Assembly: GCA_963970005.1 (NCBI GenBank)
Contig: CAXAMN010006591.1
Coordinates: 14,365 to 78,364 of the forward strand
Source of the DNA: Durusdinium trenchii
Lineage: Eukaryota; Sar; Dinophyceae; Suessiales; Symbiodiniaceae
Reading direction: 5' to 3'
Length of the DNA stretch: 64,000 bases
A model generated the notes under the pieces. It was not told the DNA's origin. It saw only the letters and a program-made list of their open reading frames with translations, and made no database searches. Positions 41,304-52,665 of this stretch are shown one piece after another. Positions within the stretch are counted from its first letter, which is position 1; every line of letters begins with the position of its first letter. The position numbers and the translations under genes were made by a program.

Positions 41304-41636
41304 TAGGTCAGTGGGCTGGTGACCCTGGTGACACACCTGGTGATCTTTTGTTTGGGGGTTGGGTCAAGTTGGGTGAGGGCGCTCAAGCACCAATGGAACA
41401 CCTCTAACCCACAAGGGCTCAAGGGTTTGGTCTACAATGTTTTACTCATAAACCAGCATGCATTACACATATTGATGCAAGCACAAGCACTACATTGAAC
41501 CTAGCAAACAAGTAGGTATGTACCAGCAATGACTGTATATTTACATTTTAGTATGTTTTTTTACACAACCTGACTTAGTAACTCACACACACACACACTT
41601 CAACTTAATTGCAAGGTCTATTGATTATTGTGAACA
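41304..41636. other. Intron-like or intergenic stretch
   Basis: No coding block seen. The stretch is AT-rich toward its end with an (AC)n run near 41585. It probably separates the two genes of the unit. Confidence 0.4.
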
Positions 41637-42850
41637 TTGCTTGCCCTGCCACGCTCAATGGCAATGGATGACCCTGAGCCTGCAGCCCATGAGGATGCTG
41701 TTGATGATCCTGATGACTACATTACATTCCCATACCCAGTTGCCACTGTTAGAGGGACAGGCTGGTGCTTGAGAGCTTTCTTCAAACACCAATGCTGGCA
41801 GTGGGTGTGGTATGGGGCCTATACCTACTGCCTACTGTGATTTGCCTGGGCTAGTGTACCAGTGGGTGAAGGAAAACAGAGTTGGCATTTTGGGCTACTT
41901 GGTGGAGTGCATGGTGCCAGGGATCACTTGCACATGGGCAGTGAGCATGCTGATTTCAAATGGGGCACAACCATGAGCAGCAGAGCATTGCTTCTAGTTT
42001 TGCTGTCAATGGGCAAAAGGAAAAGATTGCCAACGAAATGCAAAACACAAGCTTTCTGCTGATGCATGGTTTGCTTTTGGGTGCCTTACAGACCATGGGT
42101 GAGTTTGTTCCCCAGTTGCATGCAACCTTGCCCTTCAATGGTCCTCATGATTCTGCAGACCACTGGCCTGTGGACCTGGCCCTCACCAGCTCTGGTACCA
42201 CAAGGGCCTTGTACCAAGCATCTCTTCACTTGCCGCAGCTCAGGTTTTGCTTTGCATTTCTTTTTTACAATACCATGTGACATTTTAGTCTAATTGTTTT
42301 GCTAATGCTTGTTTGGCTGTTGCTTTAGGTCAACTGCCAGAACCCACCCTCCACCAACCACTGCAGCCAGGATGGTGGAGAAGATTTAGAAGGAGCTGTC
42401 CTCCAGTGGATGGTTTGGCTACACCATTTCTTCACCCTTGTTTGCTGCCAAACTGGCAGATGTTATGCTTTTTCTGGGCTGGATATGGTGCCACCAAGCC
42501 AAATACAAGTTGTGGCACAAGCTTGGTGAATTTTGGCTCCCTGAGATACTCAACACCTGTGGCCTTCTTTTGGACGCTTGGCTGGAGAAACTCAGTGCAC
42601 AGAAACCATCAGCAGCCCCTATGCATCAGCACAAGGGCATCAGACCAAAAGGCTTGGATGCAGTGAACGGGATGTTGCTGCTGGATAGAATGGAAAAAAG
42701 GAGGCTGCACAGAGCTGCTATTGCTTCAACACATACTGACTTGGTACCTAGCAACCTGGGAATGATGCAAGAGGAAGCATTCTACAACAGCCAATTGTAC
42801 ACAGAGCATGTGACTGCTGTCTTCTCAGAGTGCAAGCAGATCCAAGTGAG
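41637..42850 (+). pseudogene. DDE-like protein gene, 5' exon blocks
   Basis: Start-like MAMDDPEPAAHEDAVDDPDD (about 41658), then TVRGTGWCLRAFFKHQCWQW. Further blocks: YQWVKENRVGILGYLVECMV (about 41860); SIASSFAVNGQKEKIANEMQ, FLLMHGLLLGALQTMGEFVP and HDSADHWPVDLALTSSGTTR (41980-42235); an intron of about 85 bp; LADVMLFLGWIWCHQAKYKL, NTCGLLLDAWLEKLSAQKPS and MEKRRLHRAAIASTHTDLVP, ending SECKQIQ at about 42848. A GTGAGT donor follows. Frame indels are frequent. In the same gene a DDE-like core follows. Confidence 0.5.
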
Positions 42851-43023
42851 TCATTTGGCATTGGCTTCATTGAAACATGTTTTGCTTTGTTTGTTTTTGT
42901 TTGTTGGCATTGGCCTCTTTATTGGTTGACATTTGTTGAGGTCAGGCCCTGACTGACATGTCTATTTTTGGGCTGTCAAGGTTGGGATCCTGCAGATTAT
43001 GGTGGTGCCCAAACATTTGTGGG

Positions 43024-43320
43024 CACCATTTACTCTCATTAGTTGGGTGTTGCTGCATACTTGCCAATACAAGACATGAAGAGGCCATTGGTATCACAGC
43101 TGGACCCTGATTATCAAGCCTTGGGCCAAGAGGGCAAACTGGCAAGGATTGACTCTTTCAATGGGGCCAGGGCTCTATCACATGCTTTGAGCAGCATTGG
43201 GCTGTCTTTGGAACAGCTGAGAGTAGCACAGGATCTGTTGGCCAGGCCTTTGAAGCAGAATGAACTGAGAATCAAACATGGCAATGAGACTTGCCATGAA
43301 TCTAATGCCAGGAAGCTTTG
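43024..43320 (+). pseudogene. DDE-like protein gene, exon before the core
   Basis: VGVAAYLPIQDMKRPLVSQL, EGKLARIDSFNGARALSHAL and GLSLEQLRVAQDLLARPLKQ form an uninterrupted frame. An upstream intron separates it from the previous exon, and NARKL marks its probable 3' end before an AT/T-rich 25-bp intron-like stretch. No domain known. Confidence 0.5.
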
Positions 43321-43344
43321 TTTGATTTTTTTCTGCTTCTGGTT

Positions 43345-44178
43345 CAGTTTAGTCATTATGCTCGGGTTTCCCATGATTTTTTTGTTTGGCACTCTGATTA
43401 TGATGCCAAGGGCTGGTTCATCTACAATGTGCAAACCAAGGGGTTTCAGAGAGAAGTGCCAGTCAACATGCAGCTCAACAAGATTCCAGCTCTCATTTCT
43501 GTCTCAGACCAGGGGGCAGTCAACAGATCATGTCTCCATTTCTTGGCCTACAGCCAACATCAATGCATGATATCTGCTCAATGGGACAGCTTCCATCGGT
43601 GCTGGAATGTCCTTTGGTTCCTATTGTTTTACATCCTTCATTCCTATGATTTCTTGGGAGTTGGGGTTGCCAGAGCCCGTCTTTGATGAGGACATTCAAG
43701 CCTTGCGGCAAAGAGTTGTTGATGCACCTCACTGGACAAACAAAGGCCCCCTGGTCAAGTTGATGCGGTGGCTGAGTTTTTCCAGTGTGCCAAGTACTAC
43801 AAGGGAGACCTCATGTCTTCCAAGATGGTTTTGCTGAGGAACTGTGAAATTGAGAACATGTTGCAGCTACAAGCTACTGATGGTGCTCCAGCATTGCCTG
43901 TTCAGCAAACACAGGCAGCCAAGGAGAAGGATTTGAGGCAGGAGTTGAACTACTTCAAAAAGTCTCAGGGGACATTCAACTTGGCTCCAAAGTTGCTGAC
44001 ACCTAAATACATCCAGCAAAAGGACATTGTTTGCATTGTCACTCAGTCAGCTTGCAATCACCACAGTGAGGACGCCAGAGAGCTGCTAACTCAGGGAGCA
44101 CACTGTGAGGTCTGTCGCAAACAATGGCTGGGCAATGGAGCTTGTACCTTGCCTAGGGTACTAACACTTTTTGATTAA
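43345..44178 (+). pseudogene. DDE-like transposase core (candidate)
   Basis: HDFFVWHSDYDAKGWFIYNV is followed by VSDQGAVNRSCLHFLAYSQH (Asp codon 43507-43509), then QWDSFHRCWN with a D-x2-H pair (Asp 43585, His 43594). After frame changes come LGLPEPVFDEDIQALRQRVV, KGPLVKLMRW, FFQCAKYYKGDLMSSKMVLL, and QATDGAPALPVQQTQAAKEK, ending ARELLTQGAHCEVCRKQWLG. An acidic strand, SDQGxxN and a downstream D(2)H recall the catalytic domain of hAT/MULE/Kolobok-like DDE transposases. I recall related sequences being common in dinoflagellate gene sets but cannot verify it. Broken by indels. Confidence 0.4.
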
Positions 44179-44239
44179 CTGACTCAAATTGGGCGGGCCA
44201 CAGGTAAGCCAGCATGAGTTATAGTTCAATGCATTATGT

Positions 44240-45070
44240 TTTTCACAGCAGCCAAGGTGGACTGTGCCAAGGATGTCTTCTTTGACCATGAGAATATACA
44301 GTTCCTTTTCAGGGAGACTCATGTGGTTGAAGAGGCCAATGTGAAGCTTTGGCTCCTGGACTACTTTACCCATCTCATCTCAAACAGGGCAAAGTCCTTG
44401 GTCACTGAGTACTGCTCACCACCAGCCAAGTATGCTGCAATGGTCGTTAAAATGCTCTTGAGAGAAAGAAGGCCAATGATCAGTGTATGGCAGATTGGCG
44501 CACCTTGCTCAAGGTAGAGTTGGCAGCAGCAGGTGGTGTACCCTGTGCAGCACTGGGCCAATGGCAGGCCACTGGCTGAGTGCATTCAACAGAGTGGTGG
44601 CTCAGTGTGGCCATTAAGAAGGTGTTATTTAATTTTTCTATGGTTGATTTTGTTTTGTGTTCATCCTGGCTGCTATAGTTTAAACACCTTCATTGAATGC
44701 TCATGGTTTTCCAACCGCAGGTATTCATGGCATTGGAGAGGGGTGGCTCTGCTCCTGGTTCAGAAGGCCATGATTTGATGCTCTTATTCACACAGCACTT
44801 GCGAGACTCTAGAGTCATTGAGTGCACTCATCAGACTGCCAAGGACATTCTGCGCTCTAGCAGGCATTTCCAAAGGGCAGTTACCAGTAGAATGGATGCA
44901 GTGATCCATTCACCAGCACTCAAGCAAAGAAAGGTCCAGGCCATACCTGTCCCAACACATGAGAAATTATCCTCTGGCATTTGGACCAGGGACAAGCTTG
45001 GTGCTTTCAAACACAAGATAGTACCTGGAAAAAGATTTCCATGTGATGATGCTGCCCAACAGGGGCTCAC
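44240..45070 (+). pseudogene. DDE-like protein gene, exons after the core
   Basis: FFTAAKVDCAKDVFFDHENI and FLFRETHVVEEANVKLWLLD with HLISNRAKSLVTEYCSPPAK (44240-44460) are one exon. An AT-rich intron (about 44620-44720, ending CCGCAG) follows, then MALERGGSAPGSEGHDLMLL, HLRDSRVIECTHQTAKDILR and SSGIWTRDKLGAFKHKIVPG (44725-45045). Family unknown; the frame is mostly intact within each exon. Confidence 0.5.
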
Positions 45071-45094
45071 ATAGTTGGCCCAGCCCAACCCCTG

Positions 45095-45340
45095 CCAGCA
45101 TGTATCAGGGGGTAGCCTCTACCCACTTCCTTTTCACCCAGTTTGAAGGGATGAGTAATGAAGAGTTTGACAGTGCCTGGCTGTCCTTGCTTTGTGGCCA
45201 GCCTGGAAGTGTGATGGCTCATTCAACCAGTGGCCAATTGATGTGGGTGGTTGCCAATTCAGAGTTTTGCTTTTTGGGCTGGACACTGGATGTTCGCATT
45301 GATCCTGAAGGGTGCAGGTTCTTTACCAACCAATTTGGTG
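45095..45340 (+). pseudogene. DDE-like protein gene, late exon
   Basis: STHFLFTQFEGMSNEEFDSA, WLSLLCGQPGSVMAHSTSGQ and LGWTLDVRIDPEGCRFFTNQ read without interruption to an intron of about 78 bp. That intron begins at GGTGTTTT (about 45340) and ends CACCAG at 45418. GGTG occurs at both exon-intron junctions, so the exact splice point is ambiguous. Confidence 0.5.
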
Positions 45341-45418
45341 TTTTAACTATTGTTATTCATTACTCCCTAAGTGTGAATGTTTATGTGAGTTTCTATTAAA
45401 AAAAATATTTGTCACCAG

Positions 45419-46863
45419 GTGGTTTTTGAGTTTGCCAGCCCAGCCCAGCCCAGGTGCTTCTTGTGCCAGCTGGCCTGCACTGCCATCCAGTGGCACACCA
45501 TTTGGGACTTGCATGAGTGGATCAATGCCCCATGTGAGTTGGTACTGCTTTCCAACAGTGGGCCTTTGGCATTCAAACAATCAGGCCAAGCATGCTCCTT
45601 GCTTGAGGCCTTGTGCCTCAATGGTGTCTACCTCACAGCTGGGCACATCAGGAAATTGCTTTGGAGCTTGGGTGCCCAAGTTCCAGCCAACCTTTCTGCA
45701 AAGCAACTGGTCACTTTTTTGTTCACTGTAGTCTTGGGGAGTGACCAGGACAAGACTCAACAGGCCACCCACGCTTATCAGGAACAGCAAGAGGGTCAGG
45801 CCAACAAGCTTGAACAAGAGCTTGACAGTGAGATGGAGGAGATCTTGGAGTGTCACAAGGATGACAACTACAACACAAGTGACTTACAAGACTTTGAAAA
45901 GGCCAGAAAAAACAAATTGAAAAGGCAAAGGGCTGCTGCCATGAAGCACAACATGCCCTTGCCAAAGCCCAAGGGCAGGCCAAAGGGAAAGCCAAACAAG
46001 CCAAGGCCAGCTTCTTTTGCTAGGAGGTTTGCTGAGAAAGCATCATCATCATCCAGCAAAGCAGCACCACCAGCACAGCCAGAGGCCCCAGCAATTGCAC
46101 CAAAGGCAGCTTCTGAAGCCTTTAGCCAAACATCTCCAGCAGAGGCAGGTGCATTACCAGCAGGACAGGCTCCAGCAGTTGCACCAGGAGCAGCAGCAGC
46201 TGCCCCAGAAGCATTCAACCCAGCATCACCAGATCCTCCAGTGGCACCACCACCATCAGAGGAAGTGGCACCACCACCATCATCAGAGGATACAGCAGCT
46301 GCACCAATGGTGGAAGAATCAGATACTTTGGGCTATGATGATGACGACGTTGTTCAGCCTGAAGCCCCTGCAGCAGCCCACCCACACCAAACAGCAGACT
46401 TTCTTGAATCTGCACCTTCATTGCCAGAAGCAAGCCAATCTGACCTGCTCCTGCTGTGGCACCAGCTCCCAGGACAAGACATAGAGGTCCAAACATTGAG
46501 GCACCATTTAAAGCAAAGCAGTGGGCCCCACCAGATGGCTGTTCCATTGGATTCTCCAAGGTCAAAGACAAGAATGGCCAGGATGTCACTGCTTGGCAAG
46601 CCAAGCTTCCCCCAAAGCAGAAGCACACAGTTCCTTATGGCAGACTAGCTGAGCAGAACACCTTTTATGCTCAGTTTGACTACAGTACTTTTGGCAAGGT
46701 GTTGGCAAGGGAAGAGATCAACCATCTCAACCAAATGCCACTGAATGATTTAATGTATTTAAGAAGCATGGTTTCAGCAGGGACAAGGCACAGCTTAAGC
46801 TCAGCTGAAGCCAGAGCCATGTGTTCAAGATGGCTTTGGGACTTTTCAAACTCCAGGGGGTGA
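45419..46863 (+). CDS. C-terminal exon of the DDE-like gene (Pro/Ala-rich, long ORF)
   Basis: The frame is open for 409 codons after a CACCAG acceptor. The first 150 residues (EFASPAQPRCFLCQLACTAI, LVLLSNSGPLAFKQSGQACS, LTAGHIRKLLWSLGAQVPAN) look folded. A basic stretch follows (KARKNKLKRQRAAAM, KPKGRPKGKPNKPRPAS; AT-hook-like GRP), then about 120 residues of Ala/Pro/Glu low complexity. A frame change near 46470 leads to WAPPDGCSIGFSKVKDKNGQ, YGRLAEQNTFYAQFDYSTFG and LREEINHL-like sequence, ending SRWLWDFSNSRG and TGA at 46861-46863. Function unknown; the basic AT-hook-like tract could bind DNA. Confidence 0.55.
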
Positions 46864-46989
46864 GAGTTGAAAAAAGGAGTTGCTGAATGACGCTGGTTAG
46901 TTTTATGTTGTTTTCAAAGGATTCCTACACATTCCAGCTAGTTTTTGGCTGGTCCTGCCTTAAACTTAAACAACCCTCTCAAAGAATGA

Positions 46990-47978
46990 CTCTCAGACAC
47001 AGAATGAGTAGAGCATGAGAGAAGGGTGTGTGAAGAGAAGAAGATTTTTGCAGGAAGGTCAACAAGATTGCCAAGGTGCTTGTGAGAATGGTAGCATTGG
47101 AGGGCTTGCAGCCAATGATTACAGAAGCATTCGTGAAAGGAGACAACATCCAATGTGGGTTGGACGCAGTGAATAAATCCAATTGGATTGTCATGACCTT
47201 TGCGTTCAACATTTTTGGTTTTGCAGTGGTCGTTGCGCCCTTCAAGATCTACAAACACCTTGAGATGCTACATGAAGATGTAGTAGTTCATTCAACTCGC
47301 TTTAAGTCAGGCTTCCTTGAGACGATAGCCAAGAGAATTGACAATTGAATTGGTGATGTTGAAGTGAGAGTTGGCATTTGGAGAGAAGAAGAACTTGAAG
47401 ACAAGTTAGACACACTTCAAAACTACACCAAGAATTCAGCGTGGGTTGATTTTGAGTGGAGGTTTTGTAGAAAGAGAAACGCCAACTACACAAGCTATCC
47501 CGAGCTACAGCATCCTGAGTGAGATCAACGCAGGAAACTTCTGAGCCAGAAGGAGCTTTGAAGCTACGCAAACTACAGAAGGATGGTATGAAGGACACAG
47601 GGTGATGTTGGAGGCAGCCAATGAAGGGGCAAATCCATCAGAAGGAGTCTTGAACATTACATTCACAAAAGGAAACAGAGAGGTATCAGTCAGATCTATA
47701 TATAAGGATGCAGGCAGTACAGATGTGTGGTAGACGCAATGCAAAAACTGAGGACATGAAAGTACAAGAATGGAACCTACTAGGACTAGGACTGGGGGAT
47801 CAAGGTTCTGCAGGTAGATGTGAGCGAGAACGAGAAAAGTATGAACAGCTACTTGAAATAGCAGAATACAGAAGGGACAACCCAGATGTCGACCCAACAG
47901 AAGTACGCTTTAGGAACCCAGTTCCTGGAAGAAATGAACAAACCTGCAGAAAGAGAGAAAGACAAAAAACATTTTAGC
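46990..47978 (+). pseudogene. Copia-2 polyprotein C-terminal tail
   Basis: KVNKIAKVLVRMVALEGLQP (about 47056) and NKSNWIVMTFAFNIFGFAVV with KIYKHLEMLHEDVVVHSTRF are followed, after frame changes, by WYEGHRVMLEAANEGANPSE and FTKGNREVSVRSIYKDAG (about 47590-47720). CEREREKYEQLLEIAEYRRD comes last. The RIAK/KIAKV-type stretch is the usual start of the tail after RNase H in dinoflagellate Copia, by recollection. A hydrophobic segment (about 47190-47235) could be a membrane helix. It resumes the element left at 32757. Confidence 0.6.
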
Positions 47979-48001
47979 GGCTCGCAATCCAAAGAAGGAG
48001 A

Positions 48002-48099
48002 GCGAACCATTTTCCATAGGAACCAGTGTGCAGAAGTGTGACATCATTAGCGTCATGAATACCTACTGCAGCCCTTTTGCGTATCGAGGAAAAGTGCGT
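48002..48099 (+). repeat. 98-bp direct repeat, right copy (putative LTR part)
   Basis: 93 of 98 positions match 21409-21506. It lies about 25 bp after the last coding sequence of the copia-2 tail, as a 3' LTR would. Confidence 0.75.
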
Positions 48100-51040
48100 A
48101 AAGCTACATAGGTGTATAAGGGGGGGTCTAAATACTGTTTGCCTGCAACTGGAATATTTGATGTCAAGATGCTTATATATATATAGTTTCTGTTTGCTTA
48201 TGATTTGATGCGATATGGCCTGACCACTCAGGATTAAGGGTGCAGGGGTGGGGCGTAGCGGGGCGCGGGCTGAAGTGGCCGTCGATGTGAAAGTGAAAAT
48301 TCCCAGGAAGGGTTCAATGCTGCGGGAGAGAGATGTTGGAAGTCGACTTTTTGCAGGCGTTAGGTATTGCGCTGCGCGTTGAATCTAACATGGGGAGGGA
48401 TAACTTGGATGGCGAAGAGGCCTGGGGGGCAGTGGAAGTTGACGCTTTATATTGGCGTCAGAAAATGACGGGCGGGCTTTGGAAAGCAGTGTCCGCGCAG
48501 AACTAAACTGGTTAAGAGCGTGGCGACGGGCGAGCCGAGAAGACTGTTGAAGTGATGGTTTCAGGCAGGCGGACAGAGGTTGGAAGGCGCACAGGCTTGA
48601 GAGAGGGCGGTGGAAGTGACGGATAACGTTTGCGACCCAGAAAAACTTGCGCAGAATTGATTGCTTTGTCAAGTGTGTTTCTGGACGTGATTTTTGTAGT
48701 GGGGTTCTATGAAAGTACCAGCGTGCAAATATGTGTATGCGCGGGATGTGAGCACAAATGCGCACTGTATGCTTTTTAATCGTTGTCTTTCATACTACTT
48801 TTTTAGCGCGCGAAAATATACACATTTTCAATAGTATTGTTCATGACATCGTAGTGCTCAGTGAGCTGCCCACTTGTACCCAGGAGTTGTTTGACCAACA
48901 TTTAAAGTTAAACTTTACAGTTTCGGATTCAAGATTCGCTTTCAACCTCAATAAGTCTATGTTAATTCCAAGCTTGATTCAAGACTCAAGTTTCCCAAGG
49001 AAGACTCGCCCCCCTATGCGTTACGATCGTCTTGTTGGGATGGGGGTCTCCACCCTTGGGCCGCCCACTCTTCCAAACCACGTGTCCCAAGAAGCGATTG
49101 TTTATACCGCTTATACTTTTCCGACCCTGGTACTAGGAAATTTGGAGTCTGACTTCTGAACCTGAAGCACCTGTCGACCAGTGCTGGTCCCGATTGCAGG
49201 TGGTTCTTCACGTACCTGGTTTTCAGCCATCAGCTCTAGGAATTAACGGAATGTGCTGCTGGCATGATTCAGCCTTGGGGCGTGACACTTTTCTGATTGG
49301 CAGCTTGATCTTCAGGCCGGAGATTCCGCTTGGCATAGCCGCGGAAGACTTTCAAGAGAGTTGCGCAAGGTTTCAGGCTTGGATCGAGTATGCTTGAGTT
49401 GGGCCTGTTGATCTTATCAGAATTCAAGCCTCGGCTGCACGGTGTAACGCGATGCAGGTTCCCCTCATGTCCGTGTCCTTGCTCACTTCGGAGTCTAGTA
49501 GTGGAATGGCGCTGCTCTGGCATGTTGAACTAACTTGACTAACTTGCGGTCCGTATACTTTGATAAAGATAAAGGGCCCAGTCCTCACTTGGCAGCAAGC
49601 TCGGCAGGCTGGCTGACAGATGGGTCTAAGTCTCAGCATTCTTGTGCGACCAGATGGCATGATCCTGTCATATTGTTGCTACAGGTGCTGGAAGACTACT
49701 TGCTCCTTGTGGTGGAGATGCAGCAGACCTGCTTCTAACACTTTTGTGGATTTGGTAGCGACAGTCCTGTCTGAGGTTCGCGCAAGATATTGAAGAATGC
49801 AGCAAACAGATCTTAAGGATTCCAGTCGTTCCCCCAGCCTTGAGAGCAAATATTTAATATTAAAGTTGCTCAACATTCCTTACAAGTTAGCGTGCCACAC
49901 CGTCCATCCGGCGGTTTGCGCTCGAAATTCCAAGCCAAAGATCGGAGAGGACGCGGCAAGGAATCGTGAAAATGAAGGGTGAACTACCCGAAGTTTCCTT
50001 ATCAGAGCTGCCTCGTAGGTGAATCGGATGTATCGAGCCGGCTGTGCGTTGATTCGCTGAACCGATGAGATTGGCCAGAGGGTCGGGTTGTTTGTGATGT
50101 GGCCATCCGTAAGCCCAAACACTCTGCGTTTAAAGAATTGGGGAACGCAGAGCCAAACACTTTTGGCGCCTTTCGGTGTGGGTGCACCTAGAAGCTCAGA
50201 GCCTCTTCTCAGCCCCCGAGCTGCTTGCCGAAGCCATATCTTCGATTGAGGGGTTCGCGCTTGTCACCTTCTGCTTCTGCGTGTTTCACTTAATTTGCGT
50301 ATCCTTCCAACCAGTGTTTTCAGGCCTACAACCTGGTCAGCAACCCCTACTGCCGGAGTGAGTTGCTCTACTGGCCGAACTTCGCTCCCTACCAAAAGGT
50401 CGGTCTTGAGCCATTCCAACAAGAAGCCATTGCCTCCAAGAAGGTGACAGAAGGAATTCAGCCACGAATCCTGACATCGACCTCAACACCGAAGAGATGA
50501 CACTCCTGAAATACAGTCTTTTCCAAATCCTCAAGTACAGCGTGGAAGAAACAACACGTCGCGCGACTATATGCGCCGGGTCCCTCTCTCTGGCGTTGCG
50601 CTGGGTGAGAGATCACGAAGGGACGAATAGAAATCGTTGGCGTTTGCGCTTTGATGAGCAAACATCCGTGGCTTGATTGCGCAAAGGAGGGTGCTGCATG
50701 AAGAAAATCTTGCAGGGATGAGCCATGTGCAGATTCAGAGCCGGTTCAACTCGATGAATATTGGTTGGCGGCTTGCTTGCATTTTGGGAACCTATCCTTG
50801 AATGGCGGCTAGGGTCGAGAGAAAAGAGGCCAGAAGATAGTAAGAGAGCCAGCCGGAACAAAAGCCGTCAGAAACTCTGTGAGGCACGCAAGAGGAACTT
50901 CTTCCGAAGCCGCGTGAAGAAACCAGTCCGTGGAACTAGTGGTCGTTAACGTCAAAGCCACCATATAGCCAAAATCCTTAGGCATCGCGGTGCGACGTCG
51001 CCCTGGAGCCAAAGGAGTTGGCAGCGCCGCGTCGTAGAAA
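48100..51040. other. No recognisable gene
   Basis: Short open frames on both strands, such as 48758-49159 and 50809-51312 (minus), show no motif. An AT dinucleotide run lies near 48171-48186. The end of this stretch may include LINE 5' sequence, but nothing there is diagnostic. Confidence 0.4.
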
Positions 51041-51289
51041 ATGATTCTGTATATTGGAGACGGGCGCCCTGATATTACACTCAGATCCAGAAGAAGTACT
51101 TCTTGCTGCAAAGGAACCGCCCAAAGACCAAGCCAGGTTCCAGTTGTCTTCAGGGATGACGGACACCAAGGACGGGGAGGGCCAGCCTTTTCTAGCCTTT
51201 TCTCAAGGCTCAACGAGAGGCGGCGCCCGGTCCCTACTAACCTCTTTTGTATGCCCATGACGCGAGCCTTAGATGTAGATACCCTATGC

Positions 51290-52160
51290 CCAAAAGCTGC
51301 ACGGGGTTGCATACAACGTCCGTTGCATCCTCAAACCCACCATGCACCACCAGGTGACCCATTTCACGCACACCTGCCGGGTAGCTGTCTTGTGCCTCCA
51401 AGAGACACGATCCAAACAGGCCGCAAGCCACTCAATATGTGGTAGGCCAATTCACATTCATGACCATCAGTACCATTGCGCCCAAGCAGCGAAAATTTGT
51501 GGGGGTTTGTCCTTTCCCCCGAAGCCAGAAACGCATAACTACAGGTTGAAACCGAAATCATCAGCAGCCAACTTGCTAGCCTGACGCTGCTTACCGCAGC
51601 AGGCCCGCTCACCCTCACTAACTGCTACGCTCCGCAAAATGGTAAACCACTTGACGAAAGACGTAATTTCTACGACGACCTCCAACAACATCAACAACTT
51701 GTGGACAAGCTACGCAACAAAGGTCCGTACGTGCTTGTGCGGGATTTCTATGCCCGGCTGCAAGGAAATTGCTGGGCGAAGACGCTGTGTTGGGGCTTTT
51801 CGTGCATGGACGCGGTGTTAACTTTGTTGGAGATGACCAAGATAACCACGCGTTGCTGATGGACTTTTGCGGCCAACAGTCTTGTTGTAGGTCTGATTTA
51901 AGCGTCCACAGGGGCGACAGGTCACTTACCACGCGCCCGGTGTCGATCAGCTTCCTCCCACCCCTGCCATGTGGGACCCAGTCCAGTTTGCGCAGCTTGA
52001 CCTGTGCCTCGTGCCCGCTAGATGGCGCGGCGCGTGCCTTAACATCTTCAGCCAACGCAGGGTCACCTAGACTCTGACCACTTCCCCGTTGTTCTTTCCT
52101 TATGCGTCAAACTCGGAGCCACGCACACCACGCGCGCAATGCCGACGTGGAAAATAATTC
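51290..52160 (+). pseudogene. LINE endonuclease (APE-like) remnant
   Basis: YNVRCILKPTMHHQVTHFTH then VAVLCLQETRSKQ (LQETR at about 51396-51410) is the N-terminal signature of LINE APE endonucleases, whose Glu binds metal. AAGPLTLTNCYAPQNGKPLD and ERRNFYDDLQQHQQLVDKLR follow, then KGPYVLVRDFYARLQG where GDFNA is expected. Much later LDSDHFPVVLSL (about 52068) gives the terminal SDH motif. The enzyme would nick target DNA for target-primed reverse transcription. Frame changes and a degraded GDFN make it inactive. Confidence 0.8.
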
Positions 52161-52665
52161 TGCAACTGCCGACAACCTAGCGGCCATGAACCGTGACATT
52201 GCCGCGCAGGTTGATTCCGTAGGTGGTGGTGACGATTGCGCGAAATGGTGGGAAACATTACACGAAATCTATGTCACAGCAATCACTGACCACATCCCTA
52301 GAAACCATCGCCGGCCTCGCAAGCCATGTATATAGGGGAACAAACGCTCGAGCTTGTCCGTCAGCGAGGGGATGGGGGAAGGGCTCTGGTTCATTTTGTG
52401 GCAGACAGTTTTGTTCCACGATGTCCAGGTCAAATACCTAGCTCGTCACCCACTCGCCACTCCCAACCTCCCCGTTTTTGACGTACAGTTCGCTGACGAT
52501 ACAGTTTTACTTGCGAAAACTGGGAACACATTCAAATTCAAGATCTTCTTTGGTTTGTGCAAGACGAAGCCGCAAAATATAATCTTCACCTCAACACCGA
52601 GAAAACCCGTCAATTCCAACATACATTCCAACAGAGTGGTTTCGGTTTTGTTTCACAATGGAGAT
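52161..52665 (+). pseudogene. LINE reverse transcriptase remnant
   Basis: A linker (DDCAKWWETLHEIYVTAITD, about 52230) precedes VFDVQFADDTVLLAKTGN, the motif C block with FADD at 52489-52500. AKYNLHLNTEKTRQ in a neighbouring frame and VLFHNGDA follow. Motifs A and B are missing, so a large central deletion has occurred. The RT stops about 52665, where unrelated protein sequence begins in frame. Confidence 0.75.

Larger units (their letters stand above)
32748..46976 (+). mobile_element. 14.2-kb intron-rich unit, candidate large DNA transposon
   Basis: A block with different texture (short exons, AT-rich introns, CTAAC and dinucleotide arrays) separates copia-2 RNase H from the copia-2 tail. 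It was therefore inserted into the Copia element. Ends proposed here are GGGTCGTTTAAG (32748-32759) and CTTAAACAACCC (46965-46976), inverted with one mismatch. No target duplication is evident. A 33-bp subterminal tandem repeat lies next to the left end. It encodes a coiled-coil protein (36.0-38.5 kb) and, in the second half, a DDE-like protein. Exon frames contain many indels. Confidence 0.45.
21409..48099 (+). mobile_element. Copia element (copia-2), split in three by two insertions
   Basis: Two 98-bp direct repeats (93 of 98 identical) lie at 21409-21506 and 48002-48099. Between them, in Copia order: gag, basic linker, protease, integrase and RT (21603-25624), RNase H (32265-32757), and polyprotein tail (46990-47978). 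The RNase H is missing exactly where the RT ends and resumes 6.6 kb later, and the tail resumes 14.2 kb after RNase H. The intervening blocks are unrelated: a YR retroelement and an intron-rich unit. All coding pieces are decayed. That the two 98-bp repeats are parts of the LTRs is inference from position. Confidence 0.7.
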
